DNA from: Thermococcus sp.
GTDB taxonomy: Archaea > Methanobacteriota_B > Thermococci > Thermococcales > Thermococcaceae
DNA length: 14,757 nucleotides
Reading direction: 5' to 3'
NCBI GenBank assembly: GCA_027035445.1
Contig: JALVUT010000106.1
Span: 1 to 14,757 of the forward strand
This document shows positions 1-7,180 of this stretch, one piece after another. A program made the translations under genes and the position numbers. The notes below the pieces were generated by a model, which was not told where the DNA came from, ran no database searches, and worked only from the letters and a program-made list of their open reading frames with translations. The number at the start of each line of letters is the position of its first letter. The stretch's first letter is position 1.

Positions 1-446
1 TCGCCGCCGAATATGCTGAAAGGAAGAGTGCGATTGAGGTGGTTCACGTCCTGGGGGATAAGTACGTGATGCAGGTAAAGCAAGAGTACTCTCAGAGGGT
101 CATCCACCTGATGCCAAGGCCCGACCTCAGAACCGGGGAACTGAAAACGCTCGCCCTGATAGCGTACCTTCAGCCCATAGAACAGAGCAAGATAGTCAAG
201 CTCAGGGGAAACCAGGCGTATGAACACATAAAGAACCTTCTCAACATGGGGTTAGTCTACGCGGAGCCTTACGAGAGGACGAAGCTCCTCGGGACAACAC
301 AGAAGTTTGCAGAGCTCTACGGCTTCCCAGAGAACGACCCGATAATAATAAAGGAGGCGTTCAAGAAGGTGGTGCATGCCGAGTACAGTGACCTGATAGA
401 GAAACTGGAAGGGAGAAAGGAGGAGAGTGCAGAGGAGAGTGAGTAA
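1..446 (+). CDS. scpB: Segregation and condensation protein B (ScpB) homologue, 5'-truncated
   Basis: The reading frame is open from base 3, so the gene begins before the window; 147 residues and a TAA stop are visible. The segment around TGELKTLALIAYLQPIEQSK, then KLRGNQAYEHIKNLLNMGLV, is the winged-helix pattern of ScpB, followed by the typical TTQKFAELYGF and a charged, Glu-rich tail. Known role of the family: ScpB dimers bind ScpA, the kleisin of the SMC condensin complex, which compacts and segregates chromosomes. The partner ScpA gene is not visible here. A GTG near base 39 lies inside the conserved domain and is not the start. A T-run follows about 55 nt after the stop. Family assignment is secure; the missing N-terminus cannot be assessed. 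Confidence 0.85.
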   Translation, partial: AAEYAERKSAIEVVHVLGDKYVMQVKQEYSQRVIHLMPRPDLRTGELKTLALIAYLQPIEQSKIVKLRGNQAYEHIKNLLNMGLVYAEPYERTKLLGTTQKFAELYGFPENDPIIIKEAFKKVVHAEYSDLIEKLEGRKEESAEESE

Positions 447-500
447 TCTCTTTGGCCCTCAACCCCCTCGTTTCCTCCCTAGAGAAGGGAATCGACCGGG

Positions 501-506
501 TTTTTT
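501..506 (+). terminator. Oligo-T termination signal after scpB
   Basis: A run of six T after a GC-rich stretch (cgaccggg) lies between the scpB stop and the RPA promoter. Archaeal RNA polymerase terminates at oligo-T on the coding strand. Placement fits, but there is no other evidence. Confidence 0.4.
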
Positions 507-524
507 GAAACTCTCTCCCCAGAG

Positions 525-537
525 AAAAGTTTAAATA
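525..537 (+). promoter_or_regulatory. BRE/TATA promoter of the RPA operon
   Basis: A purine-rich BRE-like AAAAG is followed by TTTAAATA (530-537). Transcription would begin about 25 nt downstream, near 556-562, leaving a leader of roughly 10 nt. That supports ATG 571 as the start rather than the GTG at 562. Confidence 0.65.
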
Positions 538-570
538 GTTGGAGAGGTTATTACCATCAGGGTGAGTTCT

Positions 571-1635
571 ATGGCAGTGCTGACGAAGGCACAAATCGTC
601 GAGGTTATAGGGAGGCAGAAGGGCCTCTCAAAGGCTGAAATAGAGAAGAGGATATCAGAGATAGCTTCTCACGAGGGTATATCCGAGCACGCGGCCGCTT
701 TGATGCTGGCAGAGGAACTGAACGTTAACATTGAAGGGGAGGAGGAACTCCCCCACATAGGCGACCTGGTTCCAGGGATGAGTGGGGTCAACGTAGTTGC
801 CGGCATCCTGAGAAAATACCCACCCAGAGAGTACACCAGGAAAGACGGCTCAAAGGGGCATGTTGCCAACCTCATAATATACGACTCAAGTGGAAAGGCA
901 AGGCTGGTTCTCTGGGATGGGCAGATGAGCAAATACTACAACGAGCTTAGCACGGGGGACGTGATCAAGATCATAGACCCCTCCGTAAGGGAGGGAAGGA
1001 ACGGAGTGGAGCTCCACGTAAACTTCAGAAGCAGGATAATCAAGAACCCGGATGATCCGCGTGTGAAGGAGATCCCGCCAGTGGAGGAAATCAGGAGCTA
1101 TAACTACAAGCGCGTTAGGATCGGGGAGTTGATGGGAGGAGAGCGCTTCGTGGAGGTCAGGGGAACCATTGCAAAGCTGTACCGCGTGACGGTTTACGAC
1201 GCATGTCCCCAGTGCAGGCGGAAGGTGGACTACAACCCGTCCACTGACACGTGGATCTGCCCCGAGCACGGTGAAGTAAAACCGATTAAGGTCATCATCC
1301 TCGACTTTGGGCTGGACGATGGGAGCGGCTACATAAGGACGACCCTCTTCGGGGACGATGCAGCGGATCTCCTTGGAAAGGACGTTGAAGAGATCAGCGA
1401 AAAATTCAAGGCCCTTACAGAAGACGGCCTCACACCTAAGGAGGCGGGAAGGAAGCTGGCGGAGGAGGAGTACTACTACCTCATCGGAAGGGAGATCATC
1501 GTCAGGGGCAACGTTGTAGACGATAAGTTCCTGGGGCTCCTCCTCAAGGCTTTCGGATGGGAGGAAGTGGACTACCACAGGGAAATCGCACGGATACGAA
1601 CCGAGCTTAAAGAGGTTCTAAAGGAGGTGCTCTGA
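571..1635 (+). CDS. rpa41: Replication protein A 41-kDa subunit (RPA41)
   Basis: This is the large subunit of the heterotrimeric single-stranded DNA binding protein used in replication, recombination and repair. It has 354 residues and aligns from memory with Pyrococcus RPA41 along its length. After an N-terminal helical region comes an OB-fold (about residues 70-175, including GMSGVNVVAGILRKYPPREY and NLIIYDSSGKARLVLWD). A zinc finger follows with Cys212, Cys215, Cys230 and His233 (CPQC...CPEH), then a second OB-like part with ILDFGLDDGSGYIRTTLFGD. ATG 571 is preferred: GGTGA at 561-565 sits 5 nt before it, and the in-frame GTG 562 is part of that SD. First gene of a three-gene operon; the next ATG is one base after its stop. 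Confidence 0.93.
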   Translation: MAVLTKAQIVEVIGRQKGLSKAEIEKRISEIASHEGISEHAAALMLAEELNVNIEGEEELPHIGDLVPGMSGVNVVAGILRKYPPREYTRKDGSKGHVANLIIYDSSGKARLVLWDGQMSKYYNELSTGDVIKIIDPSVREGRNGVELHVNFRSRIIKNPDDPRVKEIPPVEEIRSYNYKRVRIGELMGGERFVEVRGTIAKLYRVTVYDACPQCRRKVDYNPSTDTWICPEHGEVKPIKVIILDFGLDDGSGYIRTTLFGDDAADLLGKDVEEISEKFKALTEDGLTPKEAGRKLAEEEYYYLIGREIIVRGNVVDDKFLGLLLKAFGWEEVDYHREIARIRTELKEVLKEVL

Positions 1636-1636
1636 T

Positions 1637-2005
1637 ATGGAGGAGGTTCAGTTCAGGCGAAGAAAGCCTGCAGTTGAGAGGGACATATCCGAGATCAAGG
1701 AGGAAGACACCCGCGTCGCACTCATAGGTAAGGCCTTCAAGATAAACAAGATGGACTACACCTTCTGGCTTGATGACGGGACAGGGGTGATCCTAGTGGA
1801 GAGCGAGGAGAACGTGCTCCCCGAAGTGGGGCAGATAGTCAGGGTTATTGGCAGGCTAATCCGGAACGAGGAGGGGGTTCATGTATACGGTGAGGCCATA
1901 CAGGACTTCAGCGATGCTGACCTCGAAGCACTGAAAGAGATCCGGGAACTGGAGAGGAAAGTCCTGCCCAAGGTTGAAAGTGCATTAACATGGTGGTCAG
2001 AATGA
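1637..2005 (+). CDS. rpa14: Replication protein A 14-kDa subunit (RPA14)
   Basis: Small structural subunit of the RPA heterotrimer, 122 residues, essentially a single OB-fold. DDGTGVILVESEENVLPEVG, followed by IVRVIGRLIRNEEGVHVYGE, is a clear OB-fold strand pattern, followed by a C-terminal helix (SDADLEALKEIRELERKVLP) expected to take part in trimerisation. It starts 1 nt after the RPA41 stop, with a strong SD (GGAGGTG at about 1622-1628) inside the upstream gene, and its TGA overlaps the ATG of the next gene (ATGA), so the three subunits are translationally coupled. Product and operon position match Pyrococcus and Thermococcus RPA. Confidence 0.92.
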   Translation: MEEVQFRRRKPAVERDISEIKEEDTRVALIGKAFKINKMDYTFWLDDGTGVILVESEENVLPEVGQIVRVIGRLIRNEEGVHVYGEAIQDFSDADLEALKEIRELERKVLPKVESALTWWSE

Positions 2006-2805
2006 GGAAGCGCCTATCCGCCAGTCGGGTTTACATAAAGGACATTCTTGAAGGGTACTACGTCAAAAGTGAGGGTGATTTTGAGCCCAACTACGTGATA
2101 ACGAGGGATGCCCGCAAGGTCTACCGCGTTAAACTGGTGGCGACCGTCGTCAGGGATCCGGTTATAAGCGAGGATGAGACCTATGGAAAGCTTCAGATCG
2201 ACGACGGAACCGGGACCATCTGGGTTCTTGGATTTCGCGACGACACCCGCTTCATCCGGCTCGTTAAGAAAGGTGACCTGATCCAGATAATCGGAAAAGT
2301 CGGCGAGTGGCGCGATGACAAGCAGGTGCTCGTCGAGGGGGTGACCCCCGTTCATCCGAACATGTGGATACTCCACCGCTTTGAGGCCCTCAAGGAGAAG
2401 GTGGAACACTCAAAGAAAGCCAAGGAAGCGTTTGAGATCTATGACAAATACGGGATAACCGCAAAGGCCAAGGTTATAGCCAAGAACAGGGGCATCAGCG
2501 AGGATCTCCTGATGACGATAGATGAGCTGTACACTCTTATGCTCGAACAGAGAAGCATGGAAGAAGAGCTCTTTGAAGAGGAGGCGGAGGGAGAGGAGAA
2601 AAAAGAGGTTAATCCTGAGCTTGAAAAAGCCAAAAGGGCTGTTATGAAGCTCCTAAGGGAAAAAGGAAAGGCACTCTCCCACAAGTTTATCACCAAGAAA
2701 CTCTCACAGGAGTTCAGCGAGGAGATGATAGAAGAGGCCGTGACTCAACTGCTGGCGGAAGGGGAGATATACGAGCCGGAGATAGGCTACTACGAACCTC
2801 TGTGA
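2002..2805 (+). CDS. rpa32: Replication protein A 32-kDa subunit (RPA32)
   Basis: Third subunit of RPA, 267 residues from ATG 2002. An OB-fold covers about residues 30-125 (YRVKLVATVVRDPVI, DDGTGTIWVLGFRDDTRFI, GDLIQIIGKVGEWRDDKQVL). A Glu-rich flexible linker follows (EELFEEEAEGEEKKEVNPE, about 190-208), then a C-terminal winged-helix (AVMKLLREKGKALSHKFITK to the end), the usual layout for RPA32, whose winged helix recruits repair and replication partners. An in-frame ATG at 1990 exists, but GGTGG at 1992-1996 is spaced 5 nt from ATG 2002, and 2002 gives the ATGA overlap with the RPA14 stop, so 2002 is preferred. A pyrimidine-rich tract (CTCTTTT, 2811-2817) follows the stop. Confidence 0.9.
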   Translation: MRKRLSASRVYIKDILEGYYVKSEGDFEPNYVITRDARKVYRVKLVATVVRDPVISEDETYGKLQIDDGTGTIWVLGFRDDTRFIRLVKKGDLIQIIGKVGEWRDDKQVLVEGVTPVHPNMWILHRFEALKEKVEHSKKAKEAFEIYDKYGITAKAKVIAKNRGISEDLLMTIDELYTLMLEQRSMEEELFEEEAEGEEKKEVNPELEKAKRAVMKLLREKGKALSHKFITKKLSQEFSEEMIEEAVTQLLAEGEIYEPEIGYYEPL

Positions 2806-2877
2806 CTTCCCTCTTTTAAATCCTATTCCCCCGGGTTAGTTAACAATGGGAGAAAAACAAAAGAACATGAGAGAGGG

Positions 2878-3258
2878 TTAGTACTGCTCCCTCATCGTCC
2901 TTATGACCGGGTCGTAGATAAGCGTTGAGGTTATGCTATCCACCATGCGGAAGAACTCCTCCTTTCCAGCCTCCAGGGGGAGGTTGTCTACCCTGATGAG
3001 CTCGTATTTCTCCCCAAGTATCCACTTACCGATCAGTATCTTCCCATGCCCATCTTTTTTCAGATCAAGCCGCAGGAGACCGTACGGGATATCCGCCGTC
3101 CACCAGTTGGCCTTGAACGTAACCTTCCAGCCCAGATCCTCCACAGCCTTAACCATCTCGGCCATCGTTATTCCCGGTCCATGAGGTGTCTTAAAAGTGA
3201 CTATGGTCCAGGGATCCTCCGTCTCCAAGTTTTCAGTGAGTTCAGTCTTGAAATTCAT
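2878..3258 (-). CDS. Conserved hypothetical protein, 126 aa
   Basis: I do not recognise a named family. The protein is soluble, with alternating strands and helices: VTFKTPHGPGITMAEMVKAV, then WKVTFKANWWTADIPYG, LRLDLKKDGHGKILIGKWIL and a C-terminal helix. There is no signal peptide, metal cluster or membrane segment. The start ATG is preceded by GGGGGTGAGG, a strong SD. It lies 11 bp after the DGGGP synthase gene on the same strand and has no TATA box of its own, so the two probably share a transcript; whether it takes part in lipid synthesis is unknown. It converges with RPA32, with 72 bp between the stops. Confidence 0.75.
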   Translation of the reverse strand: MNFKTELTENLETEDPWTIVTFKTPHGPGITMAEMVKAVEDLGWKVTFKANWWTADIPYGLLRLDLKKDGHGKILIGKWILGEKYELIRVDNLPLEAGKEEFFRMVDSITSTLIYDPVIRTMREQY

Positions 3259-3269
3259 TTCCTCACCCC

Positions 3270-4100
3270 CTAAACAAGTGCCGCGATCAGGAACGCCGTT
3301 ACCGCGAGGAATATGCTCGCCTTAAGCAACGCCTGAGCCCTGTGAGCATTCAAAGTATCCTGACTTTTAAGGATCAGCCACGCGGCGTAGAGTATCACGG
3401 CATCAACTGGAAACATAGTCCAGTAGCCAACGCCCACCCCCTCTCTGACCGGCAGAAAGGAGGACACCACGGTTAACAGCGCAAATAGAACGCCTATGTA
3501 CGCAGCCTTTTTCCTCCCCCATATTATGGGAAGGGTTCTAGCGCCCTTAGCCCGGTCCCCCTCCAGATCCTCTATATCCTTGATGACCTCGCGAGCAACG
3601 TTGACCAGGAAAGCACAGAGGGCAAGGTAACCCGCCAGTCCAAGCTTGCATACGGCCACTGCACCGTAGAGAGGTGTCATCCCGGTAAGGCTTGCAACCA
3701 CCAGATTACCAATGAAGGGCATTGGTTTGAGTTTCCAAGCGTAGAGGAACATCACCGTGTAAGCGACCAGCGCAAGGGCAAACGCGTAAAGGTTTATTAA
3801 CACAGCCAACACCAACCCCACTGTGAACAGCAGGCCCGCGTACCAGAGCGCGGCTTTCCTCGTCATTGCACCCCGCGGGAGGGGCCTTTCAGGACGGTTT
3901 ATCCTATCGATCTCGTAGTCAAAGTAGTCGTTTATCGTGTCCCCTCCTGAGCAACCAAGGGTAACGACCAGAAAAACAAGAACACTGATTCCCAAGTCAG
4001 GGAAGTGACCTACAGCCACTATTGAGCCCAGCAGACCAACTAACCCAGCGAGAAGGCAGTTATGCGGCCGGGTTATCTCCAAGAACGCCTTGAACTCCAT
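3270..4100 (-). CDS. Digeranylgeranylglyceryl phosphate synthase (UbiA family)
   Basis: Membrane prenyltransferase that adds the second geranylgeranyl chain to geranylgeranylglyceryl phosphate, a committed step in archaeal ether-lipid synthesis. It has 276 residues, mostly hydrophobic, with about 8-9 membrane helices. The two Asp-rich motifs of the UbiA superfamily are present: N57-D58-Y-F-D61-xxx-D65 (NDYFDYEIDRINRPERPLP) and K174-D175-xx-D178-xxx-D182 (KDIEDLEGDRAKGARTLP); both bind Mg2+-prenyl diphosphate. NRPERPLP and the short length fit DGGGP synthase rather than heme O or menaquinone enzymes. GTG at 4109 is in frame but forms part of the GGTGG SD; ATG 4100 lies 5 nt after it and is preferred. 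Confidence 0.88.
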   Translation of the reverse strand: MEFKAFLEITRPHNCLLAGLVGLLGSIVAVGHFPDLGISVLVFLVVTLGCSGGDTINDYFDYEIDRINRPERPLPRGAMTRKAALWYAGLLFTVGLVLAVLINLYAFALALVAYTVMFLYAWKLKPMPFIGNLVVASLTGMTPLYGAVAVCKLGLAGYLALCAFLVNVAREVIKDIEDLEGDRAKGARTLPIIWGRKKAAYIGVLFALLTVVSSFLPVREGVGVGYWTMFPVDAVILYAAWLILKSQDTLNAHRAQALLKASIFLAVTAFLIAALV

Positions 4101-4130
4101 TAGGGCCACCTAACCCGATTGGGATGTTAC

Positions 4131-4141
4131 TTTAAAAACCT
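4131..4141 (-). promoter_or_regulatory. TATA promoter of the DGGGP synthase gene
   Basis: Read on the minus strand it is GGTTTTTAAA, about 30 nt before ATG 4100. It lies between the kinase gene stop (4145) and the synthase, so the synthase is likely transcribed independently of the Clp1-like gene. The predicted leader is only a few bases longer than the SD. Confidence 0.5.
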
Positions 4142-4144
4142 TTG

Positions 4145-5212
4145 CTAGAGTTCCTCCCTTCTGAGAAGGCCCAGCTCCTCCCCATTCTCAAGCACCCTGA
4201 TACGACCAAAGCGCATCTCAACCACCTCCGCCAGATCTTCCTCAATAAGGGGCGTGAGTACCTGAGCCCTCATCTCACTGAAGTTAATCCACTTCAGTAT
4301 TCCAAGACCACGGCAGAGACCGCTTTCGTCCACGAAGCCAACGAGCAGGTTACTGAGCTTTTCAAAGTCCACCACATGGAGAACAGAGCGGTTGAAGTGG
4401 CGTGGAAATCTCCCCGAGTCAGCTTTAACAACGGTGTAGCCCCTTTCATACCACCCTGCAAGAACCACCCAATCGAAAATCAAGGCCAAAAGCCTTTTCT
4501 CCTTCACGTTAAGCGGACTGCCGTGAAAGAGCCCCGTACCAGTTGGCACGATTTCCCTGAGGTCGACATCAGCTACACCGGAGCCTGAGAAGTAGTCCCT
4601 CCACTTGTCGGCCCTGATAGCCCTGCGCTCTTCTGGGGAGTGCAGTCTGGCCTTGTCACTCACAGAAAGTGTTAAAATTCTTGTGTAAGGGGAGAGAGCT
4701 CTTTTCAGGCTTTTCATTTCATCCGAGTGCTCCAGTACCAAGGTAAAGTCAGGTCTCAGGAGCTCCGCTTTAAGACGCTTCATTTCTGCCCCAATTCCAG
4801 TCACGAAACCCGTCGTGTCTACCATGACAACATCGGCCTGTCCAGAGGCCATGTCAGCGAGCTTTTTAACCCCTATTGCCATTTCACCGACGTACTGGGC
4901 TGGAGAGGTTGTTCCTATAAAATAATGGGCAGAGGGTTCCAGCTCACCAATGGCGGAGACCCCACTGGAGGGGAACGCAAGGCTGATCGTGGCCGGGGGC
5001 AAGATGCCTTTCTGACCAACATCACTGTCTATCACGGCAACATCAACTCCCTCTTCCATCAGGGAGTTGAGCAGGAACATCAGGAGGGTGGTCTTACCGC
5101 TGTCTACATCCCCAACCAGCATAAGCTTCAAGGGTTTTCCATGCTTCCTGATGGCCTCGAGCACCTCAAACCTATCATCGGGCACATCAACGGTGTAGGT
5201 GGTCTTGTCCAT
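4145..5212 (-). CDS. Clp1/Grc3-type polynucleotide 5'-hydroxyl kinase
   Basis: This 355-residue P-loop protein resembles the characterised archaeal polynucleotide kinase of Pyrococcus (PH0197 type), which phosphorylates 5'-OH ends of RNA or DNA, and the eukaryotic Clp1 and Grc3 proteins of tRNA, mRNA and rRNA processing. Visible motifs: Walker A G34-DVDSGKTT-42; the Clp1-type VIDSDVGQKGILPP (about 60-73) with D62 and D64 near the active site; Y97-FIGTTSP-104; and Walker B VDTTG (131-135). After about residue 200 comes the C-terminal beta-rich region typical of the family. The start ATG 5212 lacks a good SD, but a TATA box lies about 25 nt upstream, so the mRNA is probably leaderless. The in vivo RNA substrate cannot be read from sequence. 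Confidence 0.85.
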   Translation of the reverse strand: MDKTTYTVDVPDDRFEVLEAIRKHGKPLKLMLVGDVDSGKTTLLMFLLNSLMEEGVDVAVIDSDVGQKGILPPATISLAFPSSGVSAIGELEPSAHYFIGTTSPAQYVGEMAIGVKKLADMASGQADVVMVDTTGFVTGIGAEMKRLKAELLRPDFTLVLEHSDEMKSLKRALSPYTRILTLSVSDKARLHSPEERRAIRADKWRDYFSGSGVADVDLREIVPTGTGLFHGSPLNVKEKRLLALIFDWVVLAGWYERGYTVVKADSGRFPRHFNRSVLHVVDFEKLSNLLVGFVDESGLCRGLGILKWINFSEMRAQVLTPLIEEDLAEVVEMRFGRIRVLENGEELGLLRREEL

Positions 5213-5231
5213 GGTTCAAGATACCCCTGTG

Positions 5232-5242
5232 AAATTAAAAAC
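5232..5242 (-). promoter_or_regulatory. TATA box for the Clp1-like kinase; leaderless start predicted
   Basis: On the minus strand this reads GTTTTTAATTT, centred about 25 nt before the A of ATG 5212. There is no SD between the TATA box and the start codon, consistent with transcription starting at or next to the ATG. Confidence 0.5.
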
Positions 5243-5301
5243 TTACCTCATAACCTCCAGGGATGGGATTCCACCGTTTAATTTCAGAGAAAGCCTTATA
5301 A

Positions 5302-5342
5302 AATGTCAACCTGTTATCTCAATGAATCAAAACTTTGACATT
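5302..5342. promoter_or_regulatory. Inverted repeat AATGTCAA-N25-TTGACATT, candidate operator
   Basis: Perfect 8-bp arms at 5302-5309 and 5335-5342 are 33 bp apart centre to centre, about three helical turns. They lie between the divergent kinase and Lrp-type genes, next to a TATA-like TTATAAAA (5296-5303). The spacing suits an oligomeric Lrp/AsnC regulator binding one face of the helix, possibly the adjacent gene's own product. This is inference from position and symmetry only. Confidence 0.4.
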
Positions 5343-5361
5343 AACCCCAAACAAATGTTGG

Positions 5362-5388
5362 TTTAATAAACGTCCGAATTAAAGACGT
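5362..5388 (+). promoter_or_regulatory. TATA box and ACGTC-N9-GACGT palindrome before the Lrp-type gene
   Basis: TTTAATAA (5362-5369) is a TATA box. Immediately downstream, ACGTC (5370-5374) and GACGT (5384-5388) form a 19-bp dyad between TATA and the predicted transcription start near 5388-5392. A protein bound here would block initiation, so autoregulation by the encoded regulator is plausible. An SD, AAAGGAGG, follows 8-9 nt before the ATG. Confidence 0.5.
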
Positions 5389-5406
5389 GTAAAAGGAGGC
5401 TTAAAA

Positions 5407-5871
5407 ATGAACGACAGATCGGCACTTACCTCCAGGCAGGTTCGACTTCTAAAAAAGTTCTACACAGAGGGGAAAACCATAGAAGTCCACACGGTTGAAA
5501 AGACCCAGGATGAACTGGCCCGGGAACTGGGGATAACACGGCAGGCCCTCAGCAACCACTTGAAGGTACTCAAGGAACTTGGATACATAAGAACGGGCAG
5601 GGGTTTTATAGACCTGACTGACAAGGCCCTTGACCTGCTGGGGGAGAAGAAGGGGGATGTATTCGTCTTTGTCCGGATAGAGCCAACTAAGAGAAAGAGG
5701 GTTTACGAGAGTGTTAAGAACCTCAGGATAAAGAGGATCTACAGGGTCACTGGGGACATAGACCTTATAATAGAGGCCGACAAGACAAAGCTTGATGAGA
5801 TACTTGAGGAGATAGCCTCACTGGACGGTGTCCGCGAGACCATCACCCACGTTGTCCTGGAGGTTCTCTGA
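5407..5871 (+). CDS. Lrp/AsnC-type transcriptional regulator with winged HTH and RAM domain
   Basis: A 154-residue DNA-binding regulator. The N-terminal winged helix-turn-helix is clear at about residues 33-62 (TQDELARELGITRQALSNHL, then KVLKELGYIRTG), followed by a wing ending in LTDKALDLLG. Residues 84-154 (VFVFVRIEPTKRKRVYESVK, RVTGDIDLIIEAD, EILEEIASLDGVRETITHVV) form the ferredoxin-like RAM/AsnC effector and oligomerisation domain with its GDxD loop. The HTH resembles TrmB/ArsR-like HTHs more than classic Lrp ones, so the exact subfamily is uncertain. The ATG has an excellent SD (AAAGGAGG). Two inverted repeats upstream suggest autoregulation. The 3' end overlaps engB on the other strand by 54 nt. 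Targets and ligand cannot be inferred. Confidence 0.8.
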   Translation: MNDRSALTSRQVRLLKKFYTEGKTIEVHTVEKTQDELARELGITRQALSNHLKVLKELGYIRTGRGFIDLTDKALDLLGEKKGDVFVFVRIEPTKRKRVYESVKNLRIKRIYRVTGDIDLIIEADKTKLDEILEEIASLDGVRETITHVVLEVL

Positions 5872-6426
5872 GGGTTTCCTTTTTCCCGTCTTTTTCTCGA
5901 TCATTAACCTGAGTCCGTCGAGATTCCTGCCGAACTTTGCAGATACCGGGACGAAGACCTCGGGAATCCGCCGGTAGGGAACCCCAAATTTCTTCGCAAG
6001 AAGGTTCAGCCTCTCCTCCACGTTGCGAACCTTGTCGATCTTGTTAACGGCAATTACCGTCGGGATGTTAAGTTCCCGCAGAAAGGCATAGAACTCAATG
6101 TCTATCGGGATCTCCCCCCTCCTCTCCCACCGTTCTATGATCTCCGGTGCCGACTTCCCATCAACGACCAGAATTGCCAGTTCTATGTCATCAGCGTTCT
6201 CCTCTATGAAACGAACTATCTCATCCTTTATTCTCTCCTGTCTCGCCTTCGAGACCCCGCTCATAAACCCGAAGCCGGGCATATCAACGACCTTTCGGTT
6301 ACGCCACTTGATCTCAACAGGCCTTCTTGTTACCCCTGGCCGCCTTCCCCGTTTCACCAGCTTTCCCGTGAGCCTGAATAGGAGGGTACTCTTACCGACG
6401 TTCGAGCGTCCCACAAAGATTATCAT
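5818..6426 (-). CDS. engB: EngB-type GTP-binding protein
   Basis: TRAFAC GTPase of the EngB/YihA family, 202 residues, associated in bacteria with large ribosomal subunit assembly; archaeal members are less studied. G1 G6-RSNVGKST-14; G2 Thr33 (PGVTRR); G3 D48-MPG-51 followed by the characteristic FGFMSG; G4 N128-KID-131; G5 S162-AK-164. The tail after about residue 175 is basic and polar (KKTGKRKPSENLQDN). That tail is encoded where the gene runs 54 nt into the convergent Lrp-type gene, so the true end could be a recent extension. The start ATG is preceded by GGGGGTGA (spacer 4 nt) and a TATA box at 6457-6466. Confidence 0.87.
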   Translation of the reverse strand: MIIFVGRSNVGKSTLLFRLTGKLVKRGRRPGVTRRPVEIKWRNRKVVDMPGFGFMSGVSKARQERIKDEIVRFIEENADDIELAILVVDGKSAPEIIERWERRGEIPIDIEFYAFLRELNIPTVIAVNKIDKVRNVEERLNLLAKKFGVPYRRIPEVFVPVSAKFGRNLDGLRLMIEKKTGKRKPSENLQDNVGDGLADTVQ

Positions 6427-6456
6427 GATTCACCCCCATCCATGTAATTTGCCCTG

Positions 6457-6486
6457 TTTTATAAGGATTGGCGGAAAGGTTAAGTA
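6457..6486. promoter_or_regulatory. Divergent promoter pair engB / PRC-coiled-coil gene
   Basis: Minus strand: CCTTATAAAA (6457-6466) drives engB. Plus strand: GGAAAGGTTAAGTA (6473-6486), a BRE-like purine tract plus a weak TATA, drives the 6518 gene. The two TATA elements are only about 12-15 bp apart back to back, so their BREs nearly share the same bases and initiation in the two directions may compete. Confidence 0.5.
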
Positions 6487-6517
6487 GTTGCTGGCACAAT
6501 TAATGACGGTGAGGTTC

Positions 6518-7180
6518 ATGGTGGAGGCTACCGAGGCCAGGGCAAATCAACTCATTAACAAGTTCGTCATCTCACTGACGGAGGGCAGGATACTGGGGTT
6601 TGTAACCGACATAAACGTTGAGGTCGAGGGAGATCAGTTCTACTTCATCCTGAAGATGAAACTCGTGGAAAATCTTGGGAAAGGATCACACCCAGGGATG
6701 TTCTCTAACGAGAAAAAACTGAAGATACGACCGGAGGATATAGTCAACGTTGGTCCTGACGTTATAATCCTTGGAAATGGAAAAGTACCTCCATTAAGGG
6801 AGGTAGAACGGCTCAACCAGATAGCCGAGGAATATAACAGCCTCGTACGAGAGCTTGAGGGCAAAGAACGGTTGGTTGAAAAGATTAAAGGGGAAAACTA
6901 CGAGTTGAACAAGAAGCTCGATGAACTTCAACACGAGCTCAGAAAGTTCCAGGTTATGAAGGAGGACTTCGATCACCTCAAGGAACAGCTTGTTAGACAG
7001 GAAGGACAGCTGGAGATGGCAAGGGAGTACATTAAACTGCTCGAAGGTCTCAGACACGATATCGACAAGATAAAAGACGACGTTGATAAGCTCCTCCAGG
7101 GCCAACTGGAAGAGGTCGTAAGGGGAATAATTAACGAAGAACTAAACGCAAGAGGATTAAAGAAAACGAGCTTTATTTAA
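6518..7180 (+). CDS. PRC-barrel-like N-terminus plus long coiled coil, CdvA-like architecture
   Basis: A 220-residue protein without signal peptide or membrane segment. Residues about 12-85 look like a PRC barrel: KFVISLTEGRILGFVTDINV, then a second strand pair and KLKIRPEDIVNVGPDVIIL. From about residue 90 to 200 there is a nearly continuous heptad-rich coiled coil (ERLNQIAEEYNSLVREL, ELNKKLDELQHELRKF, HDIDKIKDDVDKLLQ), ending in a short basic tail. PRC barrel plus coiled coil is the layout of crenarchaeal CdvA, and PRC-barrel proteins act in haloarchaeal FtsZ division, so a cytoskeletal or division role is possible but unproven. TTG 6488 and ATG 6503 are in frame, but GGTGAGG at 6508-6514 points to ATG 6518. 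Confidence 0.72.
   Translation: MVEATEARANQLINKFVISLTEGRILGFVTDINVEVEGDQFYFILKMKLVENLGKGSHPGMFSNEKKLKIRPEDIVNVGPDVIILGNGKVPPLREVERLNQIAEEYNSLVRELEGKERLVEKIKGENYELNKKLDELQHELRKFQVMKEDFDHLKEQLVRQEGQLEMAREYIKLLEGLRHDIDKIKDDVDKLLQGQLEEVVRGIINEELNARGLKKTSFI

Noticed and set aside
886..1578. Long minus-strand open frame (230 codons) opposite RPA41
   Set aside because: It is a shadow of a clearly conserved plus-strand gene, with no SD, TATA box or recognisable protein features.
4142..5281. Plus-strand open frames of 148 and 184 codons opposite the Clp1-like gene
   Set aside because: The opposite strand carries Walker motifs and family blocks; these frames have no family character and no start signals.
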